A stretch of DNA of 64,000 bases, taken from positions 620,001 to 684,000 of the forward strand of contig NZ_JAJEWI010000005.1 in the NCBI RefSeq assembly GCF_020687785.1, written 5' to 3'. The translations under genes were made by a program, and so were the position numbers. Shown here one piece after another: positions 33,915 to 42,947 of this stretch. Below the pieces are notes generated by a model, which was not told where the DNA came from, did not search any database, and worked only from the letters and a program-made list of their open reading frames with translations. Position 1 is the stretch's first letter. Every line of letters starts with the position of its first letter. Source of the DNA: Sphingopyxis yananensis. GTDB lineage: Bacteria > Pseudomonadota > Alphaproteobacteria > Sphingomonadales > Sphingomonadaceae.

Positions 33915-34403
33915 TTAATCGTCGGCGGCGCCGGGGTTAAAATTTGCTTCCAGCAATTCGATGGTGAGCGGGTCGCCTTCGCGGTCCAGATAGGCGAAGG
34001 CCAGATCGGGCGCGGCGCGGTTATACCAAGCGGTGCGATAGCCGAGCGTTGCCAATTTTTCGATCCAATGTTCGACGGGCGCCACGCGGAAGCGCAAATG
34101 ATGCATGCCTTCCTGACCCTGTTCCAGAAAATCGCGGTGCGGGGTGTCGCCTGAAATCCATTCGATCAATTCAATTTCGATATCGCCTATTTGTCCGAAG
34201 GCGAAATTGGCTTTGTAGGACGACGGGGGCTGGCCGCGATAGGAGCATTGATAATCGCCGACGTCGATTTTGCGGAAAGGGCCGAAGAGCGGATCGTAAC
34301 GCGCAATGGCGGTGTCGAGATCGCGCACCACAAAGCCGATTTGATCGGCAGGCGGCAGGCCGATGGTCTGAAATTCGGATGGTGGTGTGAGCTTTTGTGT
34401 CAT
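33915..34403 (-). CDS. VOC superfamily (glyoxalase-like) protein
   Basis: 162 residues forming two beta-alpha-beta-beta-beta modules. Candidate metal-site residues are present in the expected strands: Gln in ADQIGFVVRD, Glu in IEIELIEW, His in MHHLRFRV and Glu in LTIELLE. The pattern is close to the Glyoxalase_4/methylmalonyl-CoA-epimerase branch. The epimerase idea suits the adjacent acyl-CoA carboxyltransferase, as propionyl-CoA carboxylase needs an epimerase, but the sequence also fits a generic lyase or dioxygenase. Convergent with the carboxyltransferase gene. Confidence 0.82.
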   Translation of the reverse strand: MTQKLTPPSEFQTIGLPPADQIGFVVRDLDTAIARYDPLFGPFRKIDVGDYQCSYRGQPPSSYKANFAFGQIGDIEIELIEWISGDTPHRDFLEQGQEGMHHLRFRVAPVEHWIEKLATLGYRTAWYNRAAPDLAFAYLDREGDPLTIELLEANFNPGAADD

Positions 34404-34656
34404 ATGGGCTGTTTCTCGGCTAAGTTGTTACGCATTTTATCGATAAATTCTTATTTGTTATCATAGTTCGTATTTTTCGCCTTTTGTCGAGATGGTTTTG
34501 AAATGCGCTTTCATGCGGCCATTCGGAAGAAGGGACCAGGCGTTAGCCGGTTTTGGGGGCGGCACCGGCGGCACTGGTAGGTGTGGATTGCTTGTTTCCC
34601 CAGCCATGCTGTGCAATAGGCGCGCCCCATTTTGCGGTGATATTCCAGAAAGATTG

Positions 34657-35958
34657 ATGATGAGCAGTAGCAGCGGTTCGGCGCTGGGCGTGGATTTTGG
34701 AACGACCAACAGCGTGGTGGCTTGGGCGGATTCGCCCGAGGGTGCGCAATTGGTGCCGCTGCGCGCGCCGGATGGAGAAACATCGGTATTTCGTTCCGCG
34801 CTATGTTTTTGGGAAGAACCCAGTGCGCGGCGCGGCATGGCTTATGATGCGGGGCCGTGGGCGATTGCGGAATATTTGGAAGCGCCGCTGGATAGCCGCT
34901 TTGTGCAATCGTTCAAAAGCGTGGCGGCCAGCCCGCTGTTTGAGCGCGCCAACATTTATAACAATGCGTTGCGGTTCGAGGATATGGGCCAGATGTTTCT
35001 GGAACGGCTGGTGCATCATGCGGGCAATGGGCTGAAGAATAGGCCGCCGCGCGTGATTGTTGGGCGGCCCGTGGAATATGCGGGCGCGCGGGCCGATGCG
35101 GCGCTGGCGCGGGAGCGTTATGACCGGATGTTCGCCGATTTTGGCACTGAGCTACATTATGTGTTCGAGCCATTGGGGGCGGCGCTGAGTTATGCGCGGC
35201 AGATTGACCATGAATCGACCGTGTTGGTGGGCGATTTTGGTGGCGGTACGACGGACTTTTCGGTGGTGAAAATTGCCGAGCGCGGGGCGAAGAAACGGTG
35301 TCAACCGCTGGCATCGGCTGGCATTGGCATTGCGGGGGATCAATTTGACTTTCGTTTGATGGACCGATTGGTTTTGCCCCTGTTGGGCAAGGGCAGTGCC
35401 TATCGCAGCTTTGAAAAGCTGTTGGAAATTCCGGGCGGATATTTTGCGGACTTTGGCAATTGGTCCAAGCTGGCGATGATGCGGAACCGCAAAACCTTGG
35501 ACGGGCTGCGCAAGATGATGCGCGATGCGGTGGAGCCGGAAAAGCTGGCCGTGATGATTGCCTTGATCGAGCATGAGCAGGGGTTTCCGCTATATGATGC
35601 GATTGGCAAGGTGAAGCGCGCTTTGTCGAGCGAGGATGAAGCGGAGTTTCGCTTTGCGGGCGGCGGTGTGGATATTTCGGCGCGGGTGACGCGGCGAGAG
35701 TTTGAGGAATGGATTGCCGCAGATTTGCAGCGCATTGAAGCGGTGATGGAAAAGGCTTTGGCGAAAGCTGGGGTGGAGGCACACCAGATTGACCGTGTGT
35801 TCTTGACTGGTGGGTCGTCGTTGATTCCCGCAATATCGGCGATGTTTGCACGGCGTTTTGGCGCGGACCGTTTGGCGATGGGCGACGAGCTGACGTCGAT
35901 TGCTTATGGTTTGGCGCTGATTGGGATGGAGGAAAACCCGGCCGAATGGACGGTCTGA
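34657..35958 (+). CDS. Hsp70-family protein, YegD-like
   Basis: About 433 residues: an Hsp70/actin-fold ATPase without the substrate-binding half of DnaK. The phosphate-1 motif is LGVDFGTTNSVV near the start, phosphate-2 is VGDFGGGTTDFSVV near 190, and the adenosine motif is FLTGGSSLIP near 385. YegD-like proteins are thought to be stand-alone chaperone ATPases of unknown client. The start is one of two adjacent ATGs at 34657 and 34660; an earlier in-frame start gives 55 non-conserved residues. Monocistronic. About 250 bases of upstream DNA hold nothing recognisable. Confidence 0.88.
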   Translation: MMSSSSGSALGVDFGTTNSVVAWADSPEGAQLVPLRAPDGETSVFRSALCFWEEPSARRGMAYDAGPWAIAEYLEAPLDSRFVQSFKSVAASPLFERANIYNNALRFEDMGQMFLERLVHHAGNGLKNRPPRVIVGRPVEYAGARADAALARERYDRMFADFGTELHYVFEPLGAALSYARQIDHESTVLVGDFGGGTTDFSVVKIAERGAKKRCQPLASAGIGIAGDQFDFRLMDRLVLPLLGKGSAYRSFEKLLEIPGGYFADFGNWSKLAMMRNRKTLDGLRKMMRDAVEPEKLAVMIALIEHEQGFPLYDAIGKVKRALSSEDEAEFRFAGGGVDISARVTRREFEEWIAADLQRIEAVMEKALAKAGVEAHQIDRVFLTGGSSLIPAISAMFARRFGADRLAMGDELTSIAYGLALIGMEENPAEWTV

Positions 35959-36101
35959 ACGGCGGCGCTTGGCGGGCCATCGGGGCGCAAGAAAAGGCGC
36001 GCGGGATGTGCAGGCGTTGAAGCGCGGGAAACATCGGGTGGGCCGAGCAGCCTTTGGCGGTGATGGGGCGTTTCATCACCATAATCCAAAGGAGACAAGC
36101 C

Positions 36102-36311
36102 ATGCGATTAACCCCTATTTTGGGTGCAGCGACGGCGCTGGGTGCTTATGCTTATTGGTCCAAGAAGCAGCACCGCCCGTTGGAAGTCACCGATCATAGC
36201 GCCACCGTGGGGCCATATGGCCATTCGGACGGCACATCCCAGCGTTGGAATGCGGTGGATAAGACGATTGATGAAAGCTTTCCGGCCAGTGACCCGCCGG
36301 GAAATTATTAA
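36102..36311 (+). CDS. Small membrane-anchored protein with ESFPASDPP motif
   Basis: 69 residues. MRLTPILGAATALGAYAYW is one short hydrophobic anchor, followed by a polar linker and the C-terminal motif DKTIDESFPASDPPGNY. The FPASDPP ending is seen in many small alphaproteobacterial proteins of unknown role. AAAGGAGAC precedes the ATG at 36102, ruling out the start 48 bases earlier. It ends 47 bases before a strong terminator. Function unknown. Confidence 0.72.
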   Translation: MRLTPILGAATALGAYAYWSKKQHRPLEVTDHSATVGPYGHSDGTSQRWNAVDKTIDESFPASDPPGNY

Positions 36312-36357
36312 TATCTTCCCCTATCGGCCCGTTTTGACGCGGTGATGGGGACAAGCA

Positions 36358-36390
36358 AAGGCGCCGTGTGGAAACGGCGCCTTTTTTGTA
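36358..36390 (+). terminator. Rho-independent terminator
   Basis: AAGGCGCCGT at 36358-36367 pairs with ACGGCGCCTT at 36374-36383, then TTTTG. It ends the small + strand gene and can also fold for the convergent zincin transcript. Confidence 0.85.
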
Positions 36391-36395
36391 GGCAT

Positions 36396-37409
36396 TTACC
36401 AATCGGGGTTGCGGCTGGGCGCGCCGGAGAAGTGCACGACATGCTGTCCATAAATGGGGTCATAATAATGGCCGCCGTCTTGGTAATCGGCATTCCATAT
36501 TTTTTGGCCCTGCGCATTGATGCGATAAAGATAGGGTGAGGCGTGGAGGCGTTCTTTGTGGAAACGGCCAGCTGGGCCCGATTCAATGTCGGTTCCATTG
36601 CCATAAAGCATCAGCCCGCCTTCGGCGCGGACCTCGTGCGCGGGGTCGGTGGTGCGATATTCATGGCTGACGTTGATGAGCTTGTGGCCCAATTCATGCG
36701 CCACCGTGCGTTCCAAGCGATTGGGCGTGGATAGGTTGGTGATCGTCATGACGCCGCGCAGGCGGTTGGGGATGGTGGTGCCATAGCTGTAGCTGGGGAA
36801 GCTGAGGCCGCCGGTGCGGACCATTTTGATCGTCCAATTGCGTTCGTCCACAGGGTCGATGAAGGGCATGAACACGTCTTGCAGCGCGATCAGATAGATG
36901 GTGCGGGGATTGTCTGTGTCTGGTTCGATGATGGTGTCAAAGGCTTCGTGCGCCAAGTCGCTGAGCGGGGTGGGGTGGCGTTGGGACGTTTGATAGCTGT
37001 TGATATATTCGGTGTCGGGGATTGTGGGATAAGGGTTGGCGTTGATTTGCAGATGACGCGGGTCAATTGCGCCGATGCGGACGGCCTTGAGGCGCAATTG
37101 CACGTCGGCCGCGCGGAAAATCGCTTTGGCGTGGCGCAGGCTGTCGAGCATCAGCGGCAGCGAGACTTTATTGAATTTGGCATCGAAGTTGGTGGGGACA
37201 TAGAGGACGATATCCGCCGTTAATGGGCCGTGGATCAAATCCCTGTTAAACGCCGCAAGGTCGATTTTGGCGTCTTGCCATTGCGGGGTTTTGGTGGGGA
37301 CGGCAGGGGCGCTTGCAGGCTTGGCTGGTGTCGGATCATGGGCAAGCGCAGGATGGCTGATCGCGAACAGGCTGGTCAAAAGAAGCGATGAGGCAAGGAT
37401 AGATTTCAT
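36396..37409 (-). CDS. Secreted zinc metallopeptidase-like protein
   Basis: 337 residues with a signal peptide (MKSILASSLLLTSLFAISHP-ALA). The zinc motif is HELGH at 238-242, with a further histidine at 249. GLMLYG at 265-270 is placed like the Met-turn of metzincins. In canonical metzincins the third histidine is six residues after the second; here it is seven, so either the loop is one residue longer or another residue is the third ligand. The preceding domain (65-200) is beta-rich and unassigned. Probably a periplasmic or secreted peptidase. It stands alone between a terminator and the CDF gene. Confidence 0.72.
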   Translation of the reverse strand: MKSILASSLLLTSLFAISHPALAHDPTPAKPASAPAVPTKTPQWQDAKIDLAAFNRDLIHGPLTADIVLYVPTNFDAKFNKVSLPLMLDSLRHAKAIFRAADVQLRLKAVRIGAIDPRHLQINANPYPTIPDTEYINSYQTSQRHPTPLSDLAHEAFDTIIEPDTDNPRTIYLIALQDVFMPFIDPVDERNWTIKMVRTGGLSFPSYSYGTTIPNRLRGVMTITNLSTPNRLERTVAHELGHKLINVSHEYRTTDPAHEVRAEGGLMLYGNGTDIESGPAGRFHKERLHASPYLYRINAQGQKIWNADYQDGGHYYDPIYGQHVVHFSGAPSRNPDW

Positions 37410-37500
37410 GAGGTCCCCTGTTTTGGCATGACGAAGCTATTGGGCGAAGGTATCGCTTGTGCCTATACACCAATGATCGGGGGTGAATATGGGGGGTGAA

Positions 37501-38442
37501 CTATTCCGCCCATGCCAAGTCGCTGGTGAACAGCACGGTCATCCAACGGTCGGGATTGGCGTCGCCGATTACGGCGCTGAGTTCGTCGCGCAGCCTATCC
37601 CATTCTGGGATGGAGCGAGGCGGCGCGTCCGGGGGAACGATGATATGCAGTTCAATCTGTTTGGAACGGCCCATGCGTGACACATAGGCCCGCCAGTCGA
37701 GAAAACCATATTTGGCGATGAAGGCGGCGGCGGCTTCGTCGACTTCGGCTTTGAGGTCGGTGGGCGTGACGAGCATCAGATCGGATATCGCTTGCCGAAT
37801 AGCGGGGATGGGCATGGGGATGAGAAAAATACAGACAACGGCCAAAACCGCAGGGTCGATATAAGGCGTGATATATTCATAAGCACTGCCTTGAACGGCC
37901 AAGCCGATGAGAAAGGCGACCAGCAAAGCGGCGGTGATACAGCCCGACATGATCCATGCCCGCACGTCCATAGCCAGAAATTGGGATTTGATGGTTCGGT
38001 TGGCGCGCCGCCCCAGCCATGCGGCGGTAAAGCAAGCGATGAGGCCAAAGACCGCATAGGCCAAAGCCCAACCAAAGACCAAATTGCGCCCGCCGCTCAT
38101 CAGGCTGAGGATGGCGTTGAACAGCGCATAGACAGAGACCATCATCAGCATCGCGCTGTTGAGGCCGATGACAACCGGTTCCAAATGCCACAGGCCCATG
38201 GAAAAGCGTTGCTGCAAAATATGATCGCGGTGCTGGGGAAGGGCCGTCAGTGCGATGAGGTTGACGACGAGCAGCGACAAGAGGGTCATTGCGGCGTCGA
38301 CGAGGGAATAGACGCCGTCGAACAAAATGGCATAGCTGCCGGACACAATGCCAAAGATGATTCCGAGGCCAGACACCAGCAAGGTGATGAAGATCGACAG
38401 GCGGATAGCGCCTGTCTCGGTAGAAAGGTCGATAGCAAACAT
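37501..38442 (-). CDS. Cation diffusion facilitator family transporter
   Basis: 313 residues with six predicted membrane helices. The helix-2 metal motif appears as DGVYSLVDA near residue 43, and DVRAWIMSG near 165 corresponds to helix 5; in typical Zn transporters the latter contains HxxxD-type pairs. A cytoplasmic C-terminal domain (about 225-310) with a ferredoxin-like pattern is present. CDF proteins export Zn, Co, Fe or Mn by proton exchange. Helix-5 ligands are not the classical zinc set, so the metal is uncertain. No metal regulator is adjacent. Confidence 0.83.
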   Translation of the reverse strand: MFAIDLSTETGAIRLSIFITLLVSGLGIIFGIVSGSYAILFDGVYSLVDAAMTLLSLLVVNLIALTALPQHRDHILQQRFSMGLWHLEPVVIGLNSAMLMMVSVYALFNAILSLMSGGRNLVFGWALAYAVFGLIACFTAAWLGRRANRTIKSQFLAMDVRAWIMSGCITAALLVAFLIGLAVQGSAYEYITPYIDPAVLAVVCIFLIPMPIPAIRQAISDLMLVTPTDLKAEVDEAAAAFIAKYGFLDWRAYVSRMGRSKQIELHIIVPPDAPPRSIPEWDRLRDELSAVIGDANPDRWMTVLFTSDLAWAE

Positions 38443-38541
38443 GATAGAAGTAGGGCCCCTATATCATGATCATAAAGACGAATGGCGGGCCGAGAGGTTG
38501 CGTGAAGGCCAGCGTGCGCTGGGCTGTGATCATGGCAGGGC

Positions 38542-39567
38542 CTAGAAAATGACGCTGAGGCGCAGCGTGTCTTTATAGGCGCCAGCGGGAACAGGGGCTT
38601 GGGCGGGGCGAATTTGGGCGCGGTAATGATAGCTTTGGGTGGCGACACCGTCATGGACATTGGGGGCTACATCGGCCGAGGTGCTGGAGCGTCGTTCGGT
38701 GGGGGTCGAGCCCCAGCGGTTGGTGCCGGATGTGCCCTTGAAAATATCATATTCCAGAAAAGACGTGCCATTGCTCATACGGCGGGTGGTGCCGCTGGCA
38801 TTTTTGCCATCGTCCAGCGCCACGGCATAGGCGTCGCCAATGCTGCACCGCACGGTGGCGCTTTGGGAAATGGTGTCAAATGTATCGGGCAAGGGACGGG
38901 TGCCGAAGTTCACGGTTGGGGCGGAAATTGTGCAGTCGCGTTCGACGACCATACGGAGTTTGACGGTGACGAGTTCGCCGGAGCCCCAGTCGGTGAGCGC
39001 GCCGAGGCAAATGCCCAATAGACACCCACTTCGTTTCAGGCCGGTGGAATTTTCGGGCACGCATAGACTGCCGACACCGACGAGGCACATGGAATAATAC
39101 CAACGCATGCGGAGGGTGGATTCATAGACCCCAGCGCGGATCGATGTAGCGGCTTGGGTGCGGTAGTGAAGGGTGATGTAACCCCCAGACGCCTTGAGTA
39201 GGCCCAAGATGGTGGTGCTATGTTCGTCGTGCATCACTTCGGCGCTGAGCGCCGGCCCGCCTGCGGTCCATGATATGGTCAGCGGAATGGTGTCCGTATT
39301 GGCGGTGTTTTTGAGGGGCGGTATGGACCCTTCGAATTTCAAGGCAAGATAGCTGTTCGATACCACTTCCAACAGCGTGACGCAGCGGATGCCCGTGGCG
39401 GTGCTGCTGGACGAAATGTTGCCGCCTGCGATGGCGAAACTGCTGTGCGTGCCCAATTCAGTAACGGGCGGCGAGGCCGAAATGGTGCAAGCCAAAGCGG
39501 GGGCCGAAAAGAGGCCCAGCCAAGTGAAAAACGCCAGATAAAGAGGTTTTAAACTGCGGGTAGGCAT
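38542..39567 (-). CDS. Spore coat U domain protein, probable pilus tip adhesin
   Basis: 341 residues from the ATG at 39567, with a signal peptide ending in ALA before CTISASPP. Two SCPU domains are present (about 27-190 and 205-340); each opens with a CTISA-type strand, and the second has the GKNASGTTRRM segment typical of Csu pilins. Two-domain SCPU proteins of this position are tip adhesins (CsuE-type), donor strand complementation being needed only once. The start overlaps the usher's last 19 bases, so they are coupled. Last gene of the pilus operon. Confidence 0.88.
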   Translation of the reverse strand: MPTRSLKPLYLAFFTWLGLFSAPALACTISASPPVTELGTHSSFAIAGGNISSSSTATGIRCVTLLEVVSNSYLALKFEGSIPPLKNTANTDTIPLTISWTAGGPALSAEVMHDEHSTTILGLLKASGGYITLHYRTQAATSIRAGVYESTLRMRWYYSMCLVGVGSLCVPENSTGLKRSGCLLGICLGALTDWGSGELVTVKLRMVVERDCTISAPTVNFGTRPLPDTFDTISQSATVRCSIGDAYAVALDDGKNASGTTRRMSNGTSFLEYDIFKGTSGTNRWGSTPTERRSSTSADVAPNVHDGVATQSYHYRAQIRPAQAPVPAGAYKDTLRLSVIF

Positions 39568-42056
39568 GGAAGCTCTCCGATCATCCACTGGTCTGGCGTG
39601 AGTTGGTGCAGCGGCAGGGTGACGGTGCATTTGGCGCTGTTGTCGGGGATAATGAGGATGCGGGCGTCGGGCGCGGCTGCGCTATCTTCGAGATAGAGCA
39701 GGCCGTCCCAGCCGATATAGGTGACGATATTTTGGCCGATATAGACGGGTGAACCAGCCGCGATAAATTGCCCGTCGGGACCACGAATGCTGGCAAGGGC
39801 GGGTTGCAGCGGGCGGATGTTGAAACGCACATGCGCGCCGCGCCCGCTGGCGATAGCAAGGCTTTGTTCAACTTGCGCTACGCTGACATTGGCAGGAAGG
39901 TCCAAGGGGTCGATAGCGATTTTGGCGGCATACCATGGGGTTACGGCCGGAAGGAACAAATGGCCGTTTTGATTGGTGCGCCCGATGAGCTGATGTTCAT
40001 AGCGGACGGGGATATCGGCATAGCCATTGGTGCTGACCAAGGCGAAGCTGCTGGGCAATTGATTGGCGGCAACGAAAAAGCCGTCGATCAAGACCATGCC
40101 GCCGCTGACTCCAGCCCATAAGCTGTGTTGGTTGCGGCCTTGGTGGCCCATATAGCCGAAGCCGCCGACACGAAATTGCGCGGCTTGTGTGCGAAGCTGG
40201 ACGTCGCCGCGCCAGTTTTTTCGGCCATCGTCGGAGATATTGGCCCCGACATTCCAGCCAAAGCCGCCGTCGGTGGGCAAGGCGCGGCTATAGTCGGCGC
40301 GGTAGCTGCGTTCGCCCCGGCTTTGGTCGGTGACGCCAGCGGTGATGCTGCCGACTTGCGGACCGAGCGACAAGGTGGCGGCCACGCTGGCATTCCAACC
40401 GCGCGGGGAAAAATCGCGACCAGCCTGTGCATATATCTGCCAACGCGAACCGACCGGAACGGACCAGTGGAGATTGGCATAGCGGTTGCTGTCTTGGCCT
40501 TGCTGTTGATATTCCACATAGTTGAGGCCCATGCTGCCGTAACGGCCCATGGATAGATTGACGCTGGCGAGGCTGTGGCGGCGGGCGGAGGGTTCGTTCA
40601 AGAGATCGAGTTTGCCCAGATCGACGAAAAAGCGGCTTTGGCGCATATGGCGCAGCGCCATGGAAAAGCGCCCTGCTTGATAATCATAGCCGATGGTGAG
40701 GGCATGACCGTTTTGGCCACGATGTTGGCTGTAGCTGCCGCTGGCGGATAGGACGCCCAAGGTGGCAAGGCGGCTTTGAAGGCCGCCCCCGATCAGCCAG
40801 AAATTGTCGCTGGTTTCGGCGCGCAATTCGCCCGTCATATTGTCGCTAATGCCGTGGCGCAGCGAGGCGCTGGCGGCGAAATCGCCATAGGAGAAGTTTT
40901 TTCGGGCGTAATCTTGGCGGAAGAAGCCAGCGGAAATCGCAAAATCCGTGAGGCCGGATGCCAGCAAATTGCTGGATATATAGAAGGGCAGGCTGGTGGT
41001 GGTGGCTTGGCCGTGCATGTCGGTGACGACCAACTGGGCTTCGCCCGCGCCGCTGCTGAAGGGCAGGGTGTCGAGCAGAAATTGCCCCGGATCAACTTGG
41101 GTGTTGGTGACGCTGCGTCCGTCGATGAGCAGTTCGACCGTCGAGGGAAGGGCGGCGCGGCCAGCGAAGCGGGGCAGGGGGTAGGTGATGATGTCCGGAC
41201 GCACGGAAAAATCGCGCGATATCTGGACGCCGCCAAGCCGCACGGCAGAGGCATCGGCCAAGCTGCGGGTAATAAAATCGCCAAATTCCCATGTGGTGGA
41301 GCTGTCGGCATGGGACGTGCGAAAGCTGGTGTCATAGCGTTTATAGCCGCCATGCGGCCCATTGCGCCAAAAACCTGAAGTTGAAAGGCTGCCGAATTGG
41401 GCGGCGATACGTTGTTCGAGAAAGACAGATATTTGTGCTGGGCTGTTGTCAAAGCCCGTCGAAATAAAGGCGTCATAGTTGAGCAGGAATGCGGTGTCGG
41501 CGGGCGTGATGTCCAATCGGCGGCGTTTGGGGCCGATATTTTGAGACGGCAAAAGATGGGTGGGCAAGTCGATCGACAAGCTTTGATCCGCGACATGATA
41601 TTCAAAGCGCGCATCGGGAATATCGCCGAGCAACAGATGATCGCCGTTGACGTGAAGGTCGACGCCTTGCTGTTGCAAATCTTGAGGCCGGAGGCGGACG
41701 CTATCTTGTTCCAGATAGACGGGGATGATTTGGCCGGTGCGCCGACCATTGAGGATGAGTTCTAGGAATAGCAGGCCGTCCGCACCATTACCCTTATTCG
41801 TGCTGGAGATTGATGAGCGCAGCGGCGGCGCGCTGGGCAATTGGCCATAGCTGAGGGATGAAAGGGCGGTCGCGGCGTTGCTGTTGTCGTCATTGGCCGA
41901 CGTGGTCGCGGCGGCGGGGCTGTTGATGAGCGGCAGGGCGAGGCAGGTCAGCACCGATGAAGCGAGCCATCGTGCGGCAAGGCTGGCGGCCGGAGGGTGC
42001 GGCAAAGGCTGGCCTGCGCGCCGATCCATATCAGGAATAGTTGTGCCGCCGTGCAT
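39549..42056 (-). CDS. Outer membrane pilus usher (Csu-type)
   Basis: 835 residues. The N-terminal periplasmic domain (about 70-195: LFLELILNGRRTG, IPVYLEQDSV) leads into a 24-strand barrel with a plug (FDNSPAQISVFLEQRI to FGSLSTSGF and the PLPRFAGRAALPSTVELLIDG region). Two C-terminal domains end in a CTVTLPL segment. It accepts chaperone-pilin complexes and secretes the fibre. The ATG at 42056 is preferred over the preceding TTG. It follows the chaperone stop after 13 bases and overlaps the tip adhesin start. Confidence 0.93.
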   Translation of the reverse strand: MHGGTTIPDMDRRAGQPLPHPPAASLAARWLASSVLTCLALPLINSPAAATTSANDDNSNAATALSSLSYGQLPSAPPLRSSISSTNKGNGADGLLFLELILNGRRTGQIIPVYLEQDSVRLRPQDLQQQGVDLHVNGDHLLLGDIPDARFEYHVADQSLSIDLPTHLLPSQNIGPKRRRLDITPADTAFLLNYDAFISTGFDNSPAQISVFLEQRIAAQFGSLSTSGFWRNGPHGGYKRYDTSFRTSHADSSTTWEFGDFITRSLADASAVRLGGVQISRDFSVRPDIITYPLPRFAGRAALPSTVELLIDGRSVTNTQVDPGQFLLDTLPFSSGAGEAQLVVTDMHGQATTTSLPFYISSNLLASGLTDFAISAGFFRQDYARKNFSYGDFAASASLRHGISDNMTGELRAETSDNFWLIGGGLQSRLATLGVLSASGSYSQHRGQNGHALTIGYDYQAGRFSMALRHMRQSRFFVDLGKLDLLNEPSARRHSLASVNLSMGRYGSMGLNYVEYQQQGQDSNRYANLHWSVPVGSRWQIYAQAGRDFSPRGWNASVAATLSLGPQVGSITAGVTDQSRGERSYRADYSRALPTDGGFGWNVGANISDDGRKNWRGDVQLRTQAAQFRVGGFGYMGHQGRNQHSLWAGVSGGMVLIDGFFVAANQLPSSFALVSTNGYADIPVRYEHQLIGRTNQNGHLFLPAVTPWYAAKIAIDPLDLPANVSVAQVEQSLAIASGRGAHVRFNIRPLQPALASIRGPDGQFIAAGSPVYIGQNIVTYIGWDGLLYLEDSAAAPDARILIIPDNSAKCTVTLPLHQLTPDQWMIGELPCLPAV

Positions 42057-42069
42057 CAACTGTGGCCGC

Positions 42070-42891
42070 TTATGGGCTGGCTTTGGGCAATGGTGCGGCG
42101 TCGGCGGCGTTCACCGAGGCGACGAGTTGGAACAGCCCATCGCCATTTTGCAACGCGTCAGGCAAAGGATAATGTAGGCGGCTGCCCGCCAGAACATAGC
42201 CCATCAGGCCGCTGGCCAATTCTATGTCCCCATGGGGACCGGTAATTTTGGCGCTGGTGAGGCGGGCGTGGCCGTTGCCACGATTTTCGATTTCTATAAC
42301 GCGCTGTTTACCATCTTGGACCAAATGCCAATGCAGGTCGGCTGTGGGATATTGCCCTTTGCTGCTGTTTTTGCTGTCCGTCCTTTTATTATCTCCCCCC
42401 GCGATATGGGCTTCGGATGGCGGGAGCATTCCCGCGCCATAGGTGAAGAGGGGAAGCGAATAGCGCATCCGAAATTGAATGCCGGTTACCAGTTGCTGGT
42501 CGGTGTCCAGCTTGCGTTCCACCGGTACTTCGTCGACGATCAGCCGATAGGCGCGTTCCGCCTGACTGGGCGGTGGGCCAAGGCGGGTGATCCGGACAAG
42601 CTGTCTGGACTTTGGAGCCAAGGTGACGAGAGTGGGGGTGGCGATGACCTCATGTTGCGGGGCATAGACATCCTCGCCATCATACTGCGCCCAAGAAAAG
42701 CTCTGAATTTGCATGGTGATCGGCTGCTCGCTGGGATTTTCCAACCATAATGCGGCGGCATTTTCTTGGGCTTTGATGGTTGGATTGAGCGGCCAAATCA
42801 GGAGCGAACCGCCCGATTGGCCATAAGCGGGGGCCAGCGCGGGAAGGGCGAAGGCCGCAGCGACCATGAATATGCGGGAACAGCGGGGCAT
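42070..42891 (-). CDS. Periplasmic pilus chaperone (Csu-type)
   Basis: 273 residues with a signal peptide (MPRCSRIFMVAAAFALPALA). The first Ig-like domain has SLLIWPLNPTIKAQENAAALWLEN and RLIVDEVPVER, the edge strand and hinge that clamp pilin subunits. The second domain runs from about 165 to 265. These chaperones donate a strand to incoming SCPU pilins. AAGGAC seven bases before the ATG at 42891 decides the start against longer frames overlapping the upstream pilin gene. Third gene of the pilus operon. Confidence 0.9.
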   Translation of the reverse strand: MPRCSRIFMVAAAFALPALAPAYGQSGGSLLIWPLNPTIKAQENAAALWLENPSEQPITMQIQSFSWAQYDGEDVYAPQHEVIATPTLVTLAPKSRQLVRITRLGPPPSQAERAYRLIVDEVPVERKLDTDQQLVTGIQFRMRYSLPLFTYGAGMLPPSEAHIAGGDNKRTDSKNSSKGQYPTADLHWHLVQDGKQRVIEIENRGNGHARLTSAKITGPHGDIELASGLMGYVLAGSRLHYPLPDALQNGDGLFQLVASVNAADAAPLPKASP

Positions 42892-42947
42892 GAAGCGTCC
42901 TTGGGGCCAAGATATGATGGACATTAGGGCGGAGGATGCGTGGTGGA

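Noticed and set aside
34913-36103. 396-codon minus-strand frame opposite the Hsp70 gene
   Set aside because: Proline- and arginine-rich antisense reading of a conserved ATPase.
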